DNA of 64,000 nt from Pocillopora verrucosa. Its lineage: Eukaryota; Cnidaria; Anthozoa; Scleractinia; Pocilloporidae. The number at the start of each line of letters is the position of its first letter. Positions within the stretch are counted from its first letter, which is position 1. The notes below the pieces were generated by a model. The model searched no databases, was not told where the DNA came from, and worked only from the letters and a program-made list of their open reading frames with translations. Positions 59,505 to 64,000 of this stretch are shown in pieces. The translations under genes were made by a program, and so were the position numbers. The stretch is from assembly GCF_036669915.1 (NCBI RefSeq), contig NC_089320.1, positions 22,985,948-23,049,947 of the forward strand, given 5' to 3'.

Positions 59505-59990
59505 TTGTGGTGCAGCTTGGCTACAGTGTGGTGATAGCCTTGTTGAAGTCTGATTTCTCACTTGCTACTGTCTTGCAGTCTGGTTGCAGACTTGCTGTAG
59601 TCTTACTCTTGTCTTTTTGCACTCTAGCTTCAGACTGGTTGCCTTCTCATTCTCATTTTGCTGCTGTCTTACTTTCTTGTTGACTTCTGGGTTCAGACTT
59701 GCTGCAGTCTTGTGTATGTCTTACAGCAGCCCTTCTTGACACAGTCTGGTTGCATTTTTGCTAGTCTTTAGTTTCGATTCTATCTCTCAAAATTTCTTCT
59801 GTCCCACTGCAATGTGGTTACAGACATGCTTTGGTATCAGTTATGTTCTGTCTTGCAGCAGTCCTGCAGTTTCCTTGCAGTCTTGCATCAACCTGGCTCC
59901 AGTCTTGTTTTCTGGTCATGATATCTACCTATCTGCCACCTTGCAGTGGTCTTGTTAGAGTATGGCCCAAGACTAACAGCAGTCTCGCTA
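59505..59990 (+). repeat. Degenerate minisatellite of CTTGCAGTCTGG-type units
   Basis: Many imperfect copies of a roughly 20-30 base motif built from TTGCTGCAGTCTTG, GTCTGGTTGCAGACTTGC and similar words follow each other in about 490 bp. Spacing is irregular, so this is an old tandem array. Open frames across it are by-products of the repeat and are not genes. It lies in the QKI to SPAG17 intergenic region. Confidence 0.7.
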
Positions 59991-62234
59991 GGTTTTTTTG
60001 TGTTGTCGTGTCCTTTAAATTGACGCCAACACCTTAGCGTTGCTTTACATTGAGGCCACCACTTTTATTGTTTTTGTTCTCCTTTGCAGCCTTTCTCGCT
60101 ATTCTCTACTTCTTTGTTGTTTTTATGGAAAAGGCACAGAAAAACAGAGCAAACTGAAGGGTGTTGTCATTTTAGTGAAGTGCAGGTCACAAGCTAAAAC
60201 TTGTGCCAGTTTCAGTAAAGAATAATTTGAATGGCATTCATTTTCCTCTGGTCCTTGAATTATTTCCTTAGAGTTTCCCACCAGAGATTGAGCACATCAA
60301 GCCTCGTTTCGTTGTTTGTTTCTTTGGTTTCTATTGTTTTTGTCTTTTTTTTCCCATGAAATTTGTATGTCCAGGTGTGAACGTAAGTATAGTATGGTGA
60401 GAACTTCACTTTTAACTGGACCATTTGTTACTGTTCTTCAGGTTTGAAATCGGAAACTGTTTCAATCACCTACTGAAAAGAGGAAGTTTTTACATTTCCT
60501 GGAATTAAAATGAACTGTGTGCATAGGTTATTGATTAATTCAATGGTTCTATTCAAAGATGGATTCCAGCGAAATCTATATACTCTGGATATAAGTACAC
60601 TACGCGCAAATACGTTAGCGTTTTTACTGACACAAATATACCGAAATATTAGCAATAATGTGTTTAGAAGCTGATCGGGATCATTACACTGGCAATGAAT
60701 CTCAGCGATGTGAATCTCAATTCTTTTCTATTTGCTCTTCTGTGATAAGGCAAATCTACCATCCTTAACTATCAAACGCAGACGAATCTACATTGTTTTA
60801 GATGAAAATATATTTTTTGATTCAAAATAAATGGGTGAACAAGCAGTTGCCTCTGAACAGTCATGACCATTCCAAATTGCGCCCAAAGTCTGGATTTGAA
60901 TCTGAGCAGACAGTTGTGATTTTAAGTCAAACGAGTTAACTGTGCGCTGTATGTGAACTGCATATGGTATATCTATTTTCAAACGGTTCAAATATCACTG
61001 TGGCATTCACTGGACTGTCAGTCAGACACTCAAACAACCTAACTGAAGATTTTTAACTTGCCTTCGATTTTTTATTCTACACGCGCTCAGAGGGTTCTCA
61101 AAGGCGTTACTTCATTATATTTTTTTCGTTTGTTTTTGACGTGAAAAAGTGTCGTCAAGGGTAGCAAAGGCTATGATATAGGAGATTGGTTGAATATTAA
61201 AACAGCCTAAATGAGCGAGTTGGGATATTGACGAGTAACATTGTCACTGATTACAAACCAACAACTTTAAAATTTAAGGTGTGGCGTGTCTCCTCTAAGA
61301 ACCCCTCGGGAAGTAACCCAACTGGTCTAGAGCTACCCTAAGTGAATTTCTGAAACAATTCGTGGGTTATTTGAGCAACTGATTGTGTGGTGACAGTCAC
61401 TAATGTCATATTCTGACTGGTAAACCGGTCACGTTTAAACACGTTACTATATTTTGATTATATAATTGAAATCGATATGTTGTCTTACTTTAACTAATAT
61501 GACCTTCTTAAGATTCCAAATATCGTATTTACTAGTTTTTTTTTGTGATGTACTTACCAAACGCAAATAACTACATACGCTTTTGATTATCTCATCCATA
61601 AACACTCTGATAGTATATTATATTGATCACCGAGAGATATTTTTACAAAAAAAATAATATATACATTCCAAAAGAATTGTAATAAAATATTTTGAGATGC
61701 CCACTGCTTTTAAGTCTTGTAACGTTAACTTATTGAGATAAAAGCTTTCAGGCTGTCGTTTATATGAAACATTAGCGGCTCTTGCTCCAGGCACCCAAGA
61801 TTAGTTGAAGAATGCATGAAAAGTGGTGTATAACATTAAGTAAGAAAATTCTGCAAGAAGGCTCATTGATGCCCCCCTCCTCTTCCCCCCCCCCTTTCAC
61901 CCCGCTCTCATAGTGTACCACATGGGACCACATTACAGTGTAACATACCCTGCTTCTGACATTTGTCTTCCATCTAAGAAACACTCATGGTGAATAAATT
62001 CTAACAATAATGTCCACCTTAACAATAACTCGCTCGTTAATACCCGGTGTAAGTTAAAGGAAGACCCATGAACTGATTCAACTTCCGCAAGGACTATACT
62101 CTGACCCTTAACTTGGCATTTCCTTTCTTTATCCATCGAAAATTACAAGACTCGTTAAGAAAAAAGTTCATCCATTCAAGAACTAAGTCCTGGCAACAAA
62201 CTAACTCCACGGAGCGATCCGAGGGTACATAAAT
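59991..62234. other. Intergenic sequence downstream of QKI
   Basis: AT-rich with C-rich tracts near 61865-61905. No exon, RNA gene or complete element is recognised. Short frames on either strand have no family features. Confidence 0.45.
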
Positions 62235-62424
62235 GACTGTGAATATATGAAAATCATTTATGTGAACTGTGGATAACGACGTGAATATGAAAGCGATCTG
62301 CCCAGTAATAAACACTACTTAAGCAGTAGGGAAATTAAGGCCTGGAAAAAAAATCAGGCCTGTACGGAATTCGAACCCATGACCTCTGCGATACCAGTGC
62401 AGTGCCTACCAACTAAGCCAACTG
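62235..62424 (-). repeat. tRNA-Thr-like SINE, minus-strand copy
   Basis: Read on the minus strand, the head starts near 62424 (GGCTTAGTTGGTAGGCACTG), carries a B-box GGGTTCGAATTCC, then the body CAGGCCTGATTTTTTTTCC, TACTGCTTAAGTAG, CGCTTTCATATTCACGTCG and the tail TGATTTTCATATATTCAC. The anticodon arm is CTGC/GCAG around a GGT anticodon, pointing to a tRNA-Thr ancestor. Same family as 62623-62774, in opposite orientation. Confidence 0.8.
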
Positions 62425-62484
62425 AAAATCATATATGCGACATCTATGTTTATTACGAACCAAAATGATGACCAGCTCCCAGTT

Positions 62485-62575
62485 TAGGTAGTGTTCATTG
62501 CTACGAAGATCGCTTACATATTCATTTCTTAACCCGCAGTTCACGTATATGATTTTCATATATTCACAATCATTT
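62485..62575 (+). repeat. Headless SINE copy (tail half only)
   Basis: TAGTGTTCATTGCTACGAAG, ATCGCTTACATATTCA and TGATTTTCATATATTCAC correspond to the 3' half of the neighbouring tRNA-Thr-like SINEs. The head is missing: the shared upstream phrase GACCAGCTCCCAGTT joins the tail directly, as if deleted internally. Confidence 0.7.
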
Positions 62576-62622
62576 ATTCACCACTTCAGGGTTTATCACG
62601 AACCAACATAGTGACCAGCTCC

Positions 62623-62774
62623 CAGTTGGCCTGTTAGCTCAGGTGGTAGGGCACTACACCGGTATAGCATAGGTCATGGGTTCGAATCCTGTACAGGGCT
62701 GAACTTTTTTCAGGCCTTATTTTCACTACTGCTCAAGTAGTATTCATTACTGCGAAGGTCGCTTTCATATTCAA
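62623..62774 (+). repeat. tRNA-Thr-like SINE, plus-strand copy
   Basis: The head GGCCTGTTAGCTCAGGTGG has an A-box, a GGT anticodon in a loop CCGGTAT, a B-box GGGTTCGAATCC and an acceptor 3' strand ACAGGGC that pairs with the start except for one mismatch. The anticodon stem has three mismatches and U33 is replaced by C, so this is not a working tRNA. The SINE body CAGGCCTTATTTTCACTACT and TCGCTTTCATATTCA follows. Confidence 0.8.
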
Positions 62775-63188
62775 TTGAGGGTACGTTCTTGATTAGTCTG
62801 AAGTTTTAGCGATCCACTCGCACCAAGTTGCCCATAAAGACTGGGGGCGTGGAGGGGATTGGCTGGCCAAGCCAACTTAAGGGATCAAACATAACAATCC
62901 AGGTAGATGAAGAACACTGAACACTGTAATAACCACAACTAATTTGCAGATGTAGTATACATCAGCAACTCCCATCTCTTGCTGTAAACTTGTTTACTAA
63001 CCTGTAAGTACGAAGCTAAGTCAAACGACAGAAAAACATACAAATTCATATAAATATATGAGACAATTCTATTACATTTGTACAAGCAGGAAACACTGAA
63101 CTAAGTGAACAACTCCTTAAAAAAAAGAAAACGAAAACAAGGGATAACACTCCATAAGCACTCGTGATTCAGAAGCATTAACTATGTA

Positions 63189-64000
63189 TCAAACAGACGT
63201 ATTTATCACAGCGTAGTCTCCTTCTTTACGGGGCCGAGTGGGGTCTCTGGATGGCGGCCTGTTGGGTACGCGATGCGTTCCTTGCACCAGGCCCTCCTCG
63301 GTGTCACCATAGCGGATTTCATACTCGTACACAGTCATGATGGGTAGCACTAGTCAAGGAAAGACCCTAATAGTAAATATCATCAAATTAAGATTACTAA
63401 AACAGTCGATTTAGACAATACCTAGCTTTGAAAGGAAGGTGAACTTTACTAGGAGTGGCAAGATGTCACACCAAGCCTTGTTCACTTAAGCATTCATCTC
63501 AACTGACCTTATTTCTTAATAAACACGGGTTTGATTAAAAAGGATATTTGCTGTAACAGGAAGATAAAGTATGTCGGTCTCCGTAACTATTTCCACATGA
63601 TGTCCCACGTGACCTAAACCACTATCTCCGACCACGCCTACTGCCACAGCAAAAATCTCCACATCCAGAACAGAGTTCATACCCGCCGCCACCTTCAAAA
63701 ATAAGCGGAACATGATAACATATGTTGGGTTCCTGACAGTAGATTAATAACACGATAAAAGAAACAAGGCTTACAGGTCCAGGTTGATAAAGAATACGCA
63801 AGCCAGTCGATGGTGGTGGCTGCTTTATCTTGTACCGACAGCTATCAATGCCGACATTTTTCAGTAGTACACTATGAACATAAGTGCAGCCTTCCTTTAG
63901 CACCCCAAAAGACACCTGTGGCGGCAGCAACTCAAAGCCTCTAAGATTCTCGACTTTCTGCTGATCACCACCCGTCACAGACACTGTGTGTACACGACGG
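63189..64000 (-). CDS. SPAG17: SPAG17-like axonemal protein, C-terminal part (5' end beyond window)
   Basis: Three exons in order of transcription: 64000-63775 (partial), 63692-63527, 63349-63189, joined in frame to 183 residues and stop. The first two form a PapD/ASH-type beta sandwich: ELLPPQVSFGVLKEGCTY, LLKNVGIDSCRYKIKQPPP, YQPGPVAAGM, EIFAVAVGVVGDSG and TETDILYLPVTANIL. The third gives a polar tail (YEYEIRYGDTEEG, HRVPNRPPSRDPTRP). I match this to the C-terminus of SPAG17 (PF6, central-pair C1a projection of motile cilia) from memory of the family and because SPAG17 neighbours GDAP2 in human. Another ASH-domain cilium protein is possible. The donor of the middle exon (GTGTTT) is weak; without splicing, the frame would end at 63516. 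Confidence 0.6.

Noticed and set aside
59402..60037. Several Leu/Ser/Val-rich frames
   Set aside because: They are translations of the degenerate minisatellite.
62628..62700. tRNA-Thr gene
   Set aside because: Acceptor and T arms fold, but the anticodon stem is broken and U33 is missing. The SINE body that follows is shared with the inverted neighbour, so this is a SINE head.

Overview
This is a window from an intron-rich, AT-rich animal nuclear genome. Short phase-compatible exons with GT/AG introns, cilium and mitochondrial genes of metazoan type, vertebrate-type TTAGGG repeats, tRNA-derived SINEs and a CR1/L2-like non-LTR relic all fit an anthozoan cnidarian (coral or sea anemone). The phylum is an inference from general look and repeat style; it cannot be proved without a search. 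Exon boundaries were assembled by hand from splice signals, reading phase and resemblance to remembered family sequences. UTR limits are mostly unknown.

Layout, left to right. (1) 1-6342, +: the last 14 exons of a CFAP47-like cilium protein made of PapD/ASH-type beta-sandwich units. (2) 9191-19191, +: complete 14-exon GDAP2 (macrodomain plus CRAL-TRIO), with a 1.37-kb terminal-inverted-repeat element in one intron. (3) 21617-22768, +: TENT5 (FAM46) poly(A) polymerase in one uninterrupted coding exon. (4) 26223-33404, +: BCKDHB, the E1-beta subunit of mitochondrial branched-chain 2-oxoacid dehydrogenase, 9 exons including a short targeting-peptide exon. (5) 35533-40953, -: WDTC1 (WD40 plus TPR, CUL4-DDB1 receptor type). 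(6) 42141-51804, -: DNAJC8 (nuclear J-domain protein), with a decayed non-LTR retrotransposon in one intron that is itself split by a Mutator-like MITE. (7) 52035-57374, +: a Quaking-type STAR RNA-binding protein, head to head with DNAJC8 over 230 bp. (8) 63189-64000, -: the 3' end of a SPAG17-like gene.

The genes are not an operon and share no single pathway. Two are axonemal, two act in RNA processing (QKI, DNAJC8), one adenylates mRNA, one is mitochondrial and one is a ubiquitin-ligase receptor. The most striking property is their company. From what I remember of the human map, each of three human TENT5 paralogues sits beside a different subset of these genes: TENT5A with BCKDHB, TENT5B with WDTC1 and DNAJC8, TENT5C with GDAP2 and SPAG17. 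This 64-kb stretch therefore looks like a surviving copy of the neighbourhood that existed before the vertebrate genome duplications.

Other points of interest: a cluster of Quaking-type binding sites, one doubling as a branch point, behind the QKI stop codon; several foldback or inverted SINE arrangements; an unclassified interspersed repeat with three copies; and a nested transposon insertion with a clear 10-bp target duplication.
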